From Theobroma cacao (taxonomy: Eukaryota > Streptophyta > Magnoliopsida > Malvales > Malvaceae): 64,000 bases of DNA. The notes beneath the pieces are model-generated. The model did not search any database. It saw only the letters and a list, made by a program, of their open reading frames with translations, and was not told the origin of the DNA. The stretch is taken from the NCBI RefSeq assembly GCF_000208745.1, contig NC_030853.1, positions 28,764,028 to 28,828,027 of the forward strand, given 5' to 3'. Below, one piece after another: positions 49,506-62,409 of this stretch. The translations under genes were made by a program, and so were the position numbers. The first letter of the stretch is position 1. Each line of letters begins with the position of its first letter.

Positions 49506-52500
49506 AGTTCGCACAACTATTATATGTGGAGTCGGTTGAAGACTTTCGGATATAACCGTGAAATTTCAGTCTATTTTCATGTTTTCTTGCCTGGAACCTG
49601 TTCTTTGGGTCTGGGTTCTAGTATTACGTATCAGTTGTGAAAATTTGTGCTCTAGGATAGTTTGGGGATATGCCAAACAGGCCTAATCTGATTTCATCTA
49701 ATAGAAGAAATTGAGATAATATGAGATCATCTTTTGACGTCCTTTTAATGCGGAGTTCAATCGTCACTTAAAACTGGGTTTATGAGCTACAGAAACTTGT
49801 TGGGCTGGAAAGCCCATTTTTCTTTTGAGGGGTTCACCTGCGGACGACACAAAACTTTCACATGGTCCATAGGCCGCTCCATTGGGCTAAGCTCAAGCGA
49901 ATAGCTCAAATAGTTCTTAATTTTTGTGCGTTTTTTTCAAATGCCAATAGCAGATTCTTAATCTTCCTTAATTGACTACATAATGAAATGGACCATGAAC
50001 TAATAATTTTTATCTCTTTCTTTACAAAATAAAAGAATGAAAATAATAATTTTTCTTTTGGCTATCAATTCTTGATATAGCAAAAGTCTTATCTTTATTT
50101 TCCCAATGATGCATAAATTCATAGTTGTTTGATAATAAAATTTGTACAAAGAAAAAAATTTGACAGGGTGCCCTGATTTATGAAATAGTTAATTAGCGGC
50201 CAACATGAAAAATGTGACAACAGGACCATGGAAGATCTGCTCAGATCAGTGAACATTTTGCCATTTTCTTCTGGTCTCAGGACCTTCTTCCCCGTTGGAA
50301 ATTGGAATCTCTTATCAACACAAAGAGCTGTGAACAGCGAATGGCAAGCCTTACCGTAATTCAGAATCCAAACGAAAAGGAGTTCCCAATCTGTCAGCCT
50401 CTCAAGTCTCAACCCGCATAAATTCAATGCACATTGTAAAGAGCATTTGAGCTTCTGCTTTACCTGTTGATACTTTCCATGTGCTTTTCAGGCAGAGATT
50501 AGAAAAACAATGACAAAAAAAGGAAGACTCGAAATGATTCAAAGCTGATGAGACAAGCAACCAAATGGCAAAGCCTGTTTAATTCCCATCAGGACTGTAA
50601 TTCATTAACAGCCAACAAAACCACAATTTAGCCTGTACTAATTAACTACTTTCTCCACTTCCATTTTTGTCATATGTAAACAAAGTAATTAAGCATTAAA
50701 GGAAGCTGTAAACCTCAGATTCTAGTGAAAATATACATAACAACCTGCAATCTTAAACTATGAGTGGAAGAGACGGCAACCTCTTACACTGCGGGTAAAC
50801 ACTGCAATTTCGGCTGCCGAACCTAATGAAATCACGGCTATATATAGCATGACACGGGATCACCTAATTGGCTGCTAGTCTTTTAGTAAATCTCAGCTAA
50901 ATGGGGCAGTATCTTTTGTCTAAACGGCTTCTCTGATGAACCTTGCTCCCTTATTCTCAAAGAATAAGGAAAGGAAATCATGGGGGGGGTGCACTGGGAT
51001 TTCCTTCCTTTGAGATAATGTTGTGTAAATCAAAGCTTTTTCGAATGATATGATATTGGCTGCAGGCATTGTTGCATCTGCGTTGTGCTGGCAATTATAT
51101 ACAGCTACTACCTTTTCTCTTTTTTTTTGTTTTTTGGTACTTTTTAGCGGTAGCTATTGTAGCTAGCTCCATTCCATTTTCAACATCCAAGTAAAGCAGG
51201 AACAAAAGTTGAAAAACGTAGGGAATGTTATGACCTTGTTTTCGTTATCCCAGTGTTCCCATGTTAACGATTTCATGTCTTTTCTTCCTTGGTTTTTCAC
51301 AATTTTTTTAGCAAAAAAAAAAGAAACCCTTTTGGGGCATTAATTCAGTATAGTTTATTATGGCTGGCATAGACTTAAAAATACATTGAAAGATCTATTT
51401 TATATGAAGGGTTTGTGTTGATTTTAAATCAATTGGGTGTGACTTTTGTCGACTTTTCCTTCTAATGGTAAAACAGAACTATCACCGGATTTTGAATTGT
51501 GTTTGTCATGAAGCATGTATAAGGTTGGCAATTTTTAACTTTCCCCTTGGAACTACAACAAATTTAACAATTTAAAAATATGCTATTAAAAATATTTTCA
51601 ATAATACTTTCTGTCTGTATACTTTTACAGTAATTTTGTAAATTTAATTGTTCTATAAAAGTTTATAAAAGCACTATGAATAAAATGTAGTTATAGAGCT
51701 TACATACATTAGTAAAGACTAAACGTTTGATATGTCTACTAAATGTAAAAAAAATACAATTAAAAGTTTAAATAGTTACACTTTTTAAGATTTCATTATA
51801 TAAAAAATATATTGTTTAAAGAAATGTAACTGAAGTCCAAATTTATTGTACTATTTAAATTTTAATCTTATATTTTTGAACAAATAGTTTTCAGATTAAT
51901 TATTTATGAATTATATACGTGTTGGACTCTAAGAACATTAGTAAAACTTGAATACTAATGTATTAGCAATTTTCCATTTCCAAGAAAATATCTTAGAATT
52001 TGAGAACTTCAATTTGCAACATTTAAACTAGTAGTCTGAATTCTGAAAAAGATGTTTGGTCTAGGAAATGAAAGAGACTTAGTAGTCCTCGTTATATTAT
52101 ATATAATAACAATAATAATAATTTTAGAAGTGATAAAGCACATTAATTATCTTCTTTTCGACTTATTGCTTCCTTGTTAATAAGTTAGAAGTAATGTGCA
52201 TGTATGTTTCATTAAAGCACAATAATTATGAATTTAGCCGCGCCATTGATATTTTTTTTTTCTTTTTTAGAGTAACTGATGAAGGACAAATACTCTAGTA
52301 TATTCCTTTAGTTGAGGTCCAACACTAAGGGAACATCTTCAGTTTTTTTACTAATTAAATTAAGTTTATTTGCAAATGAAACTTTACTAATCACTAGTAT
52401 GACATCAAGAAAATTTTGATTATGTGCTCTAAAAAGATATTCGTTTATCATTTAAAATAAAATCTAAGCAAAAAGGAAGATGCAAGGGTAGGATAAAATC

Positions 52501-53268
52501 TAAGGATAATGAATGTGTCTAAGAATAAGCTCCATGTACCAGTCATTTGATTATCAGTTTGATGAGTATTAATGAATGATTAGGGCAGTTGTGGGTATCA
52601 AGATTAATGCTTGTTCATGCACGGTGAATTGGTGATTGATTCCGTACTCAATTCATTCAAGTTGCCATTGCAGACATTCAATATTAATTGTAGCCATAGT
52701 ACTTCTTGTCGATTGGTCCAGATATGGATGAGAATGATAACTTGTACTCCTATTAGTCCATTATTAATTAGGTTCTGATAATCAATGAGCCTTATTCAAA
52801 CATTCAGTACACAGAGTTCTTGTGTTAATCTCATCATTTATTTTTCCTTTTTCCACAGAGGTACAAAAGCTAAGAACCATGGGAAATCAAGCATTCAAGC
52901 TAGTATGTATTTTCTCTTTCCTCTGACTTGTCTGATTTTAACCAATGGCATCTGGCCATGTTGTATGGTTCAGTGTAAGGTGTCCATCCACTGATCTCAT
53001 CTCCTAAATTAATTTCTTTGGAACAGTTACGTATAAAACAATTTATAAAATAGTTGGAGAGTTTTTTCTTCATATGGCAAAAAGGCAAAACATGGCGGGC
53101 CGAGGTTCTACATATAGTATGTAGTGACCGAAAATATGGATGGGTTACCCCTTCAATGGGATTGTCAGCTTCTTGGCTTAGAATTTGATGGCCTGAATTG
53201 TTGCAACTTTAATCACTTTCTTCTCTGAGACCGAGAACCCAACTCCATATCATCACCATAAATCTCAG
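49506..53268. other. 3.8-kb intergenic DNA between the kinase and SUPERMAN-like genes
   Basis: No protein gene is supported. A minus-strand frame at 50119-50427 starts with TTG and has no known domain. A G-run and a hairpin lie at 50951-51020. The last ~1 kb (from about 52500) is the likely promoter of the downstream zinc-finger gene. Confidence 0.5.
50951..51020 (+). other. Imperfect hairpin
   Basis: The left arm has ttattctcaaag and aaaggaaat. The right arm has atttccttcctttgagataa. They pair with a bulge of about 7 nt, and the loop contains a run of eight G. It does not contain any conserved plant miRNA sequence that I recognise. Confidence 0.3.
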
Positions 53269-53405
53269 GTCAGTTGCGTTCCCCTCTCTTTCTCTCTCTC
53301 TCTTTCTTTTTTCTAGTCCCAACTTTTGAGAGGTGGGGTTCTTTTGTTTCTTTATAAATTGACATGATATGAGCTAGACTGTTCTTGTCTTTTTGATCTT
53401 GCCAG
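53269..53405 (+). other. Inferred 5'-UTR intron of the SUPERMAN-like gene
   Basis: The donor is aatctcag|gtcagt (53269) and the acceptor cttgccag|gtctg (53405), 25 nt before the start codon. A pyrimidine-rich (tctctctc) run lies inside. SUPERMAN is known to have a leader intron, which supports the call. Confidence 0.55.
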
Positions 53406-53429
53406 GTCTGACTGAACCAAAAAGAATCC

Positions 53430-54128
53430 ATGGAGAGGAACAGTTTTAGTAACAGCCTGAAAGACCATAGTATTGGAAGTAAAGCCATTAAAGACAGCAG
53501 CAGCAACTACGACAACCAGAACAACTTCAAGCTTAAGGATACACGGAGCAGTAATAATCAAGGTTTTGGAGAAGATTATCTAGCTGGGTTTTCATGGCCA
53601 CCAAGGTCTTACACTTGCAGCTTCTGCAAGAGAGAATTTAGATCTGCTCAAGCTCTGGGTGGTCACATGAATGTTCACAGGAGAGACAGAGCCAGGCTAA
53701 GACAATCACCTCCAAGGGATCATGGTCAGCCCCCTTGTCTGAACCTTAACCTTAACCCTAACCCTAACCCTAACCCTAATTTCTCTTCCTCATCCTTGGT
53801 TTCTTCTCCATTCTCATCCACATTACCTTCCCTGGTTTCTCCTCCTCTTTCTTCTTTATCTTCTTCTTTTGCTTCCCCTAGTCATGAAATGAAGAAATGG
53901 CTAGTGAATGGTACCCTTATGGATCCTTTAAGCTCGAAAGGCTCGGATTCAACTAACATGACCAAGGGTGCAAAATCGTTTTATGGAGTTAAAGAATTAA
54001 AAGATTATGAGTGTAATAAGTTCCTAAAGAAGACTGAGTATGTAAGGTTGGACTTGGACTTGGAGATCGGTCTGGTTAGTGATTCCAAGAAAGATTTGGA
54101 TTTGGAGCTTCGATTGGGGTACTCTTAG
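53430..54128 (+). CDS. SUP: SUPERMAN-like C2H2 zinc-finger repressor
   Basis: A single coding exon of 232 residues. One C2H2 finger lies at about 61-84: Cys63, Cys66, His79 and His83, with the plant-specific QALGGH core at 74-79, preceded by [17 protein letters not shown]. The flanks ([10 protein letters not shown] before, HRRDRARLR after) match SUPERMAN itself closely, as does the C-terminal pair of motifs LDLEIGL and DLDLELRLG. The latter is an EAR repression motif that recruits TOPLESS-type co-repressors. SUPERMAN sets the stamen/carpel boundary in flowers. The start is the first ATG after the leader intron. The middle is Ser/Pro-rich and includes an Asn-Pro run coded by a telomere-like hexamer repeat (53742-53780). 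RBE/ZFP10 relatives are the alternative, but the match to SUP is stronger. Confidence 0.93.
   Translation: MERNSFSNSLKDHSIGSKAIKDSSSNYDNQNNFKLKDTRSSNNQGFGEDYLAGFSWPPRSYTCSFCKREFRSAQALGGHMNVHRRDRARLRQSPPRDHGQPPCLNLNLNPNPNPNPNFSSSSLVSSPFSSTLPSLVSPPLSSLSSSFASPSHEMKKWLVNGTLMDPLSSKGSDSTNMTKGAKSFYGVKELKDYECNKFLKKTEYVRLDLDLEIGLVSDSKKDLDLELRLGYS
53742..53780 (+). repeat. Telomere-like (CCCTAA)n inside the SUPERMAN-like coding sequence
   Basis: Two AACCTT units are followed by four AACCCT units in frame, so the repeat codes Asn-Leu and then Asn-Pro. The plant telomere unit is seven bases (CCCTAAA); this repeat is six. Confidence 0.95.
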
Positions 54129-57100
54129 TTCTTTGATGAATTTGTTGCAGCATTATCAACTAACATCCAAGGACCGGGTGCTTCCAATTTGGCATATTGA
54201 AGTCTGTGATCAATTATAAGCTTCATTTGTTTACCATGCACTGGGAAATCAACTCAATCATGAAGCTGCAATGCTACATAAATATGTCTTATCAGTTTGC
54301 TTAAATGTTAGAATATCATAGCCGAATGTGCTAGTCTCTCATGACTCTCATCCTCCGGCCCCTCAGCAGTAGGAATCTACCATGTAGTATATACCTACCA
54401 TATATTGACAATTTAGTTTTATGTTTAAATGAAGTATGCTTAATTAATTCTTCATTATATAGCATTGCACATCTTTTAAGCTAAGGAAAAGCCATCTTGT
54501 TAATTAATTTTGTATGAATATTATCTCTATTGTCTCTCCTTACATATACGTGTGTTAATTTTATCCTGATTTTTCTTATTGGCTTTGGTTATTAACGTTG
54601 TTGGTGTACAAACTACAAAATACTCTTGTTAGGTTAACTGTACTTAACTACAAACAGTTGGTTTAATCAAAATTTTAAAACCCAAAGTAAAATAGTTCAA
54701 GTGGTCAGCTTTCTTTTTGTGTAATTGACCTACTTAGAAGAGAAAACCTGATGATGTTTACTAGTGAATATATGCCAAAGAAAATATAAGGAGAACTAAT
54801 GTTTGAATGATTTTCTTAGGTATATTAATTATATCAAGGTAGCTTGCTTTAGTTAGAAAACATAACTAGCTAGCTCTTGTTTTAGGTGAGGAACAAATTC
54901 AAATAAACCCCCTCTCCCCAAAATATATAGTACATATATGAAGAAAAAATTTTGCTTGGCTGCCTAGCCAAAAGGAAGATGAGGACAAAAAATGTTCCAT
55001 AGTTGACAAAACAATCGAATTTGAATGGTAATTAACCACAAAGAAGGGGGGAAAAGGCAAGAATAATTTGTTCCGATTTGATAATATTTATTTAGTTTCT
55101 ACTCTTAACAAGTTAGAATATAAACAAAAACAAGAGATTGATTTCATGACAGTTTGTCAATTGTTAGACAAATCTTAAAATTGCTTGCTGCATCTATAAA
55201 TTAATATTGCTTTGAATAGATTATGTCGATAAAAAGGAAAAATATGACAGTTTAAAGTTTGTTTTTGAATCACTGGTGGATGGAATGTCACATTATTGAA
55301 AATAAAATTTGTAGTGAAATAGGGAAAAATGACTTCCTGGTACTTTTTGAGCAAGTCATTTTCCATACAGTCACTTATACTCTGCATTATTTACAATCAC
55401 CATGGCAGATCATTATTGGAACCAAGTTCCAACACAGGCATGAGTGTATACTGAGCAGAACCCATAATGCCAACTTCGTTACTTCAAAATTTTAACAATT
55501 CAACAAAAATTCATAATAATCTCTAAATGTTAACTACAATTTTTTAGCATACAAAAGCCAGCAATATCTTTTTCCTTTTCCTTCTTATTATACCTCTGCG
55601 AGTACATATTAGGTGATTGCAATGATTTAAATTTAGTTAAGTGGAGCATATATACTTACTCATATCAATTTAATGATGAACTATATGCAAAAATGTTGAA
55701 GTATTCATAGTGAATTGAATGTCAGCTCCAACAGAAACTCATGCAAAAGAGAGAAAAAAGAAAAGCAATGATAAGGTTTGAATATCATAATGTGATTCCT
55801 CCTTCACAAGATATCTTAGAATAAACCAAAGAAAGATTTTTCTCAGACAAAAGTTGCAAGATTTTGGCACACCTTGGACAGTCAGTACAAACGTAATAAA
55901 ATGAGCAATTAATGAAATAAGAAGTTACATATGAGAAGGTGAGTGAATGAGGATGAAGATAAAGATGAATTGGAGGAGTAATCTCTATAATTCACATACT
56001 GATACCGAAATGGTCGCCATGTCAAAAGGACATGCTGAGTGGTGAGAGAGGGTTTGTTTTTTTTGGGGGGGTTCTTTGGATGCTTTTCCCAAAATCTGAT
56101 GGTTTGCATGTTCCCGACAATGTCTGGGTGTCAAATGGTATGATGGCTTTTCCTTAAAGGGAATGAGAGGTTTAGGTCAGTTCAAAGCATTACAGAGAAC
56201 TGATAGACCCAAACTCTTTCCCAACATGGCATTCAGTCAGGACACAACACTCACATACTTACAAACCACTCCCCTCCCCCCAACCTCCTCTCCTCTGTCA
56301 TTTCATTTCATTTATAACATTTCAGTACTACTATTTCTCCTCCTAAATGCACTTTTATGTATTGACAGCCCTCTTTTTGATTGATAGGGCACTCTTTCCC
56401 CTCCTCTTCATCTCTCCTGTCGTCTCCACCCTCCCTCCCCCCCCCCCCCCTTTTTATATTTTTTTATTGAAGCCCTGAATTAAGGTGCATGTACTATGTT
56501 GTATTAGAGCCTTATCAAACAGTTCAAAACCATAAGTTGAGAGATTTTATCTTTAAGGGTTTTGATTAGGGGAAGCAAAAGAATTCGAAACAAACATATA
56601 CACGCATCATTGAATCAAATGCTGTTTTGCTTTTGACAAATAAATTGAGAATATTTTATAAGAGGTGAAAACTATGGCATGCCCTTAAGAAAAGGAGGTC
56701 AAAGAGAGTGGCCGAATCAAATGTAATGTGAAGGGTGAAACCGAAAACTGTTAAAGCTGTACTGAAGAGAGAAAAGATGGGGCAGGGCACATCCAATCCA
56801 ATCCAACACATCTGTTACAAACATGTAGCATGTACAAGCACTCCTCACTCAAGTCAGATACTGAAATGTGATTGATTATAGAACCTCAGGGGAGGGGCCA
56901 GAAGCCCAGAACCGACGTCACCTTCTTTATCATTGTCCATTCAAACTTCTTTTAGATACTGTCTTCGCCAAAGACAAATGAGACCAAACGCTTGCCAAAG
57001 TACTCAAAAATTGTTACATGTTCAACTTCTGCCAACCGATAAAGGATCAATATCCCATGTTCCTTGCATATTGAATGAAAGAAAAATTAGGTGGCCATGG

Positions 57101-57660
57101 AGGGAACCTTTTCTTTTTCTTTTGTATATAAAGTTTAAAGTTATATAGCAAAATATGTAGAATCAAAATGTTGTCAAATCTGAAGAAAGGGTTTGCATTT
57201 ATGTAAAAAGGATGATTATTACTTGAAAACACTTTAAGCAAATAAATATCTTTTCATTGCAAATGCAATAACAAAAAAGAAATCCCACACTACTACTCTA
57301 TTTGTTAAAGTACTAATTAATTTGTCACGTCTCACTTGAATTTAACTCAAATAATAAGGATAAGGTGAGATTTTGATAAAAATTTTAAATTCGAGCCATA
57401 ATTTTGTAGAAAGAAAAGAGTGAACTACTTTGTGATTTTCATTAAAGGAAAGTTTTTAGATTAAATACAAATATCTTTTGGTAGAAGGGATACCCTTGCC
57501 TATATACCACATGGAATTAGTCCATGGGAAAAAAATGAACAAGAAATATAGGTATAGGTTTTTGATTGGAAATTATATATCTATTTTGGGTGAGAAGCAT
57601 TGATATCAAATACAGAGACTCTTTTTGTAAGTATTTTGAAAGGGTGATATCTCTTCTCTT
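54129..57660. other. Intergenic DNA after the SUPERMAN-like gene
   Basis: No coding region is supported on either strand. The + strand at about 56260-56450 is pyrimidine-rich and ends in a run of 14 C (56437-56450). The first ~300 bp are the 3' UTR of the zinc-finger gene. Confidence 0.5.
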
Positions 57661-58108
57661 TAGGGGTGAGTAAAACTAAATCAAATTAATTATCCATCCA
57701 AATTAAATACGATTTGGATAAAATGGTTCAGTCTAATTGATCAATTGGATCAATTAGTCCAAAATGTTTGATCCAATTAGTTTTTTGATCGGTTCTCAAT
57801 TTTAAAATTTTTAGACTAATCCATCCAAAAAACCAAACTAACTTTTTATATATATTAAGAAGAATTGATAATAAACTTAATTAATAATACATTTAAAATA
57901 TATTAATTTATTATATGTACGTATACAAATCATAATCATAACAATTCAATTTTTTTTTTATAAACCTGTATTAATATGAAATTATAAGTTATATATTTTA
58001 AATGATATAACTTATTTGTTAATATTATAATATATGATAGTAAATATCCTACATATTAATATGTTATAATTATTACACCTTAATAATATTCAATAATATA
58101 AAATGTTT

Positions 58109-58160
<52 letters not shown>

Positions 58161-58933
58161 NGTTATAATTATTACACTTTAGTAATGTTTCGTAATATAA
58201 AATGTTGTGAATATATATATAATTGTATAAATATATTATATATACATATAATTAATTTATACATAAATATTTTTATAATTTATAATAAACTTTATTTATA
58301 AGATTATACTTAATAACTTTATTAATTATCACCTTAGTTTTAATCACATATTATTTATAATTAGTTATTACTTATACAACTTTGATATAAAACATTATAA
58401 CAAATAAGTTATATTATTAATTTCATATATACATATATATATATATATAATTGTATAAATGTATTATATATAATTATACATGAGCATTACTATAATTTAT
58501 AATATTTATTTATATGATTACACTTAATAATTTTATTAGTTATTATCTTAATTTTTATAACATATTGTTTATAATTAGTTATTATTTATACAAATTTTGA
58601 TATAAAAATTAAAATATTATAACATATAAGTTGTGTCATTAATTTCATATATATAATAAAGTATACATATATATTTATTATATACATAATTTGCATATCT
58701 TATAGTAAAGATGAAGTTTATAAGTTTTAATATTATAATTTGTAAAAATAAATAAATAATAAAATTTTGATCAATTAGTCCAAAATCAAACTGACAAACC
58801 AATTCTATGTTTGGTCAATTTGATCTTTTTTTAAGTTTGGTCGATTTTGATTGGTTTTCTAAAAATGTTTTGTCTATTTAGTCTTTAGGTATGGTGGACC
58901 AAACCACTTAATCCACTCATTTGCTCATCCCTA
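57661..58933 (+). mobile_element. hAT-like non-autonomous element, complete copy
   Basis: Termini are taggggtgagtaaa and, on the other strand at the right end, tagggatgagcaaa, a 14-bp imperfect inverted repeat of the hAT type. Flanks cttctctt (57653-57660) and tttccctt (58934-58941) match at 6 of 8 positions, a plausible decayed 8-bp target duplication. The interior is AT-rich and non-coding, with a (TA)n tract and one N at 58161. A second, inverted, truncated copy lies at 26700-27614. Confidence 0.7.
58112..58160. repeat. (TA)n microsatellite ending at an ambiguous base
   Basis: Alternating T and A for about 49 bp, followed by N at 58161, so true length is uncertain. The short tyrosine/isoleucine frame that runs through it is not a gene. 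Confidence 0.9.
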
Positions 58934-58941
58934 TTTCCCTT

Positions 58942-61900
58942 GGTGCAATTTCAATAAAATTCTAATTTTAAAAAAAAATAGTTTAAATTATGTTTATAAG
59001 ATTATTTTACAAAGTGGTATTTAGGCATCCTCTAAAAACTTCATAATTTTTTTAAGCCCTGTTATTTAATAGCATAGACTCTCTTGTATCGGATCAATCC
59101 TCGTTGACTGACTTCTCAAAAAAAAAAATCCTCGTGGACTCACTTTAACTATAGTTAAATTATCTAAAATTAACACTTAAATTAAACAAAAAAATAAGGA
59201 AAACCGATTGGAAAACTCTTGATGTGTGACATCTGTATTTAAGATTTACCCATAAAAGATAATTTATCATAAAAAATATAAAAATAAAAATAAAGAACTT
59301 TGATGTGCGACTTAATTACTTTCAACTAAGCAAATTGTTGTGCGTACGTTTATAAGCAAATAAGCATGCACAATCAAAGCAAATTATGCATGCATTCACG
59401 ACTCATTCAATCAATTAAATGTTATTACAAACTTTATACTATGTCATTGTTGAGTGATTGACTGATTATGTCGTTTTGAACTAAACTTGCATTCGTTTCC
59501 CATTAATAACACACACCAAAAAGTGCTTCTTGGGGAAAATCAAATGCGAAGCTTGCTATCTCTTTTCATATGTAGCTAGTCACTTAATTAATTTAGATCT
59601 TTAAGTGAGAAAAAGTTCAAACAAAAACTCGTTTTCTTGGTCCTTGGGTTGTCAGAAGACTAATTAAGACTTACCAAATAAGGATGGTAATATATCATAC
59701 TTCAAGACCCAAGACTAGGTATTGCAAGTGAGTTTTTTCCAATAATACAATGTGGATCTCAAGATACTTGTACTCGGGATCTTCCCTATTCCATTGTATG
59801 GTCAAATTTGAGATTTACATGTGAAATGTGAAATGATGCATACCCTGCTCTCCCATCCATGGGAGTAGACTAACATAAAGTGGAGTGGTACCAGGTACCA
59901 GATACCATCACTAAACTACCAAAAATTCTTATTAATTATATTATTTATGTTAGAATTTTATATAGTTAATGATTCTAATTAATCCATTATTTTTTTATAA
60001 TTTTATAGGGAGTGAGGTCAAAAACTTGAAGTCAAATAGATTTAGTTATAACACCACTCAAAAAAATTTTTAAATCCGCTCCTATTCAGGCAATAAAAAA
60101 TGTGATATAAATTAACATTGGTTTCAACTCGGCAATCTTTTAAGTTAATGCATGGAGTGTGGGATCAAATGAAGCTTAACCTCATTGATATGATACCAAC
60201 TATCTAAAAGTTAAAGGAATTGTAAAAAAAGAAAAGGAGAATTTTTGTTTTAATTGAGGGAGAGGTCCCCACACGTGGATGGTGAAAGGAAATACAGAGA
60301 AAGGAGGAGAGACAAATGGGAAGGAGGGTGAGGCCGTAGAAGGTCTTGTTTTAGTGAAAGTGAAGAAAGCGAGACGCATGGCATAAAGGAAAAAGGGCAA
60401 AGCCTAGCTACAGTCGGCGCGCATCGCCATCCACCTTGGTGCTCAACCTGGCCCCTTCTACGCCTGATCTCCCTTTTCTCCCTAGTTCCCCCTTCTCCAT
60501 TGCTTTCACTAACATGGAACTTATTTTAAAATCACTTGATTTTTCTAACCATCTCTTCTTCTTTTTTATTTTTTAATTATAACATGGCACTGAATTAATT
60601 GCCATTTTTTCAAAGTCATAGTGCTATCCCATTTTCTCCACCAAGCATAAGCTTTGATAAAAACTCAAAGCAATCCAGAAGAAGCCCAATCTCTAATCTC
60701 TTTGGCCCAAATGATTGTCCAGGAACAAAATTCGACTTCTTAAGCAAAACTTTGGACCCATAATTAATAGATGCACTATGCTTCTTAATTATTGAAGCCC
60801 AGTTTTGAAGCTTGGGATTTTCTCAGGAAACAGAAAACAGAATCAAACAGGAGGACAAGAGGATCGGTCAAGGTCTCTCCCAATTCTTTTGTGTTTTTTA
60901 GATGAAACAATGAATGAACTGGCACTAGGTAAGAAGTACAGCACTTACGTTGCTGTCATTGACGCCCATCTTCCATTTGTACGAGACTGATTAACATCTT
61001 AACGATTTATAAATTAAACAAAAACTACAATTATTCTCAAAGAAGCAAACACCTTATGATCCTGAAAAAAGAGCAGCTGTGTCAAGGGACGATGTCAAAG
61101 ATTATGTGTCTTAAACGCGTTCTTATGGCCGTCTTTAACCCCCAAATTACCAATCTAAAAAGAAATCAGCATACACTAAAAGACATAAGGTATGTTAGAA
61201 AGATGTCCAAATAAAAATAATTAATGGGTTACATCAATTTATTCTTTTTGAACTGCTCCCTCCTTTCCCTTCTCAGCCTTTTTATTAGATTATAGACTGG
61301 AGTCAGTTGTTAGTTGTAGCTAGCTTGCATTAAATGAATGAGAATAAAGCATGTGGCTAATAGGACATGAGCCTCAACAAAAAAAAAAAAAAAAGAATCC
61401 CCCTTTGATGATGAAGCATGCCATCAGGTCACATGAATGCTGCCAAATGCTAACTTAATTTGCCTCAGAGTTGTTCATAAGAATTGAAATATGAAAATAT
61501 GTCACATGATCTCTTTCCCCTTCAGCAAGGAAGTCTAAATAGGGGAAACAAACGGGGTGATGTTGAATTGAAAGTCCATTTTCCTTACTATAGGGAGTTG
61601 TTGGGGGGGAGAAACAAATTTTAGAAACTTTGATTTTTGGCTTACCTTTCAAACCTAGCTATTGGAAAATAATGTCAAAGATGCTTGAACGACGCGGTTT
61701 GATTACATATGTCTTTCATTATCATCCTTTCTCCTCCCTATTGTGAGGGATTTGCATTCACATATAAATTAAGATGAGGATCATTCCATTGAAATTTAGA
61801 ATATCTCCCACTCGTGAACTAGAAATATTGTATGCAAAATATATTTGCATGTCAAGATGGGGCAATTAATGATCAAATTTTCCTCAAAAATTAGAATACA

Positions 61901-62289
61901 ATATATATATATATGTATCCTCATGGAATCTTTCACTTTCTATTTGCAACTTAATAATAAAAAATATACAAGTTCATGGTATTTAGGTTAAGTCCCAAGG
62001 GAAGAGGTACCGCGTTGAGAAAACCTCGCTGAAAGGAACATGAGCACAAATCAGAAGTTCACAACCAAATCAAAGTGTCTGTTTGTGAGGGTGTGATCAG
62101 GGAGAGTTAATTATATACTAAATAGTTTACTAAAGATGGATCCATCTTAAAGCCGACTGAAAGGAAAAGTCCGTATGCAAACGCCAAAACCTAGTCTCTC
62201 CCCCTAAATACAAATACCAAGAAAATGCAATGACAAAGCCAATGTCTTCTAATTGTCTCTATGTTCCTTCTTCTTATCTTTTTCCGCTC
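58942..62289. other. Intergenic DNA upstream of the TAC1-like gene
   Basis: No gene is supported. A more GC-rich patch at about 60240-60500 contains a G-box core (cacgtg, near 60271) and a pyrimidine-rich strand. It could be a distal regulatory block or the remains of a gene. Confidence 0.45.
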
Positions 62290-62296
62290 TATATAA
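62290..62296 (+). promoter_or_regulatory. TATA box of the TAC1-like gene
   Basis: tatataa in the setting cgctctatataacccttc stands 114 bp before the start codon at 62410. Transcription start near 62325 and a leader of about 85 nt would fit. Confidence 0.65.
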
Positions 62297-62409
62297 CCCT
62301 TCTTTAATACCATACCATTTTCTCTCTCTTCCTGGGAGCGTAGCCATCTCCATATCCTAAGCCAATACCAAACTTTAGGTAGAAGAGTTTCTATAAATTT
62401 TGGTTGGGA

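Noticed and set aside
50119..50427. 102-codon minus-strand frame after the kinase
   Set aside because: It starts with TTG, has no recognisable domain, splice partners or promoter. It may be chance; a protein search would settle it.
62404..62409. Two extra codons before the TAC1-like gene
   Set aside because: The upstream codon is TTG. The ATG at 62410 is the plausible start.
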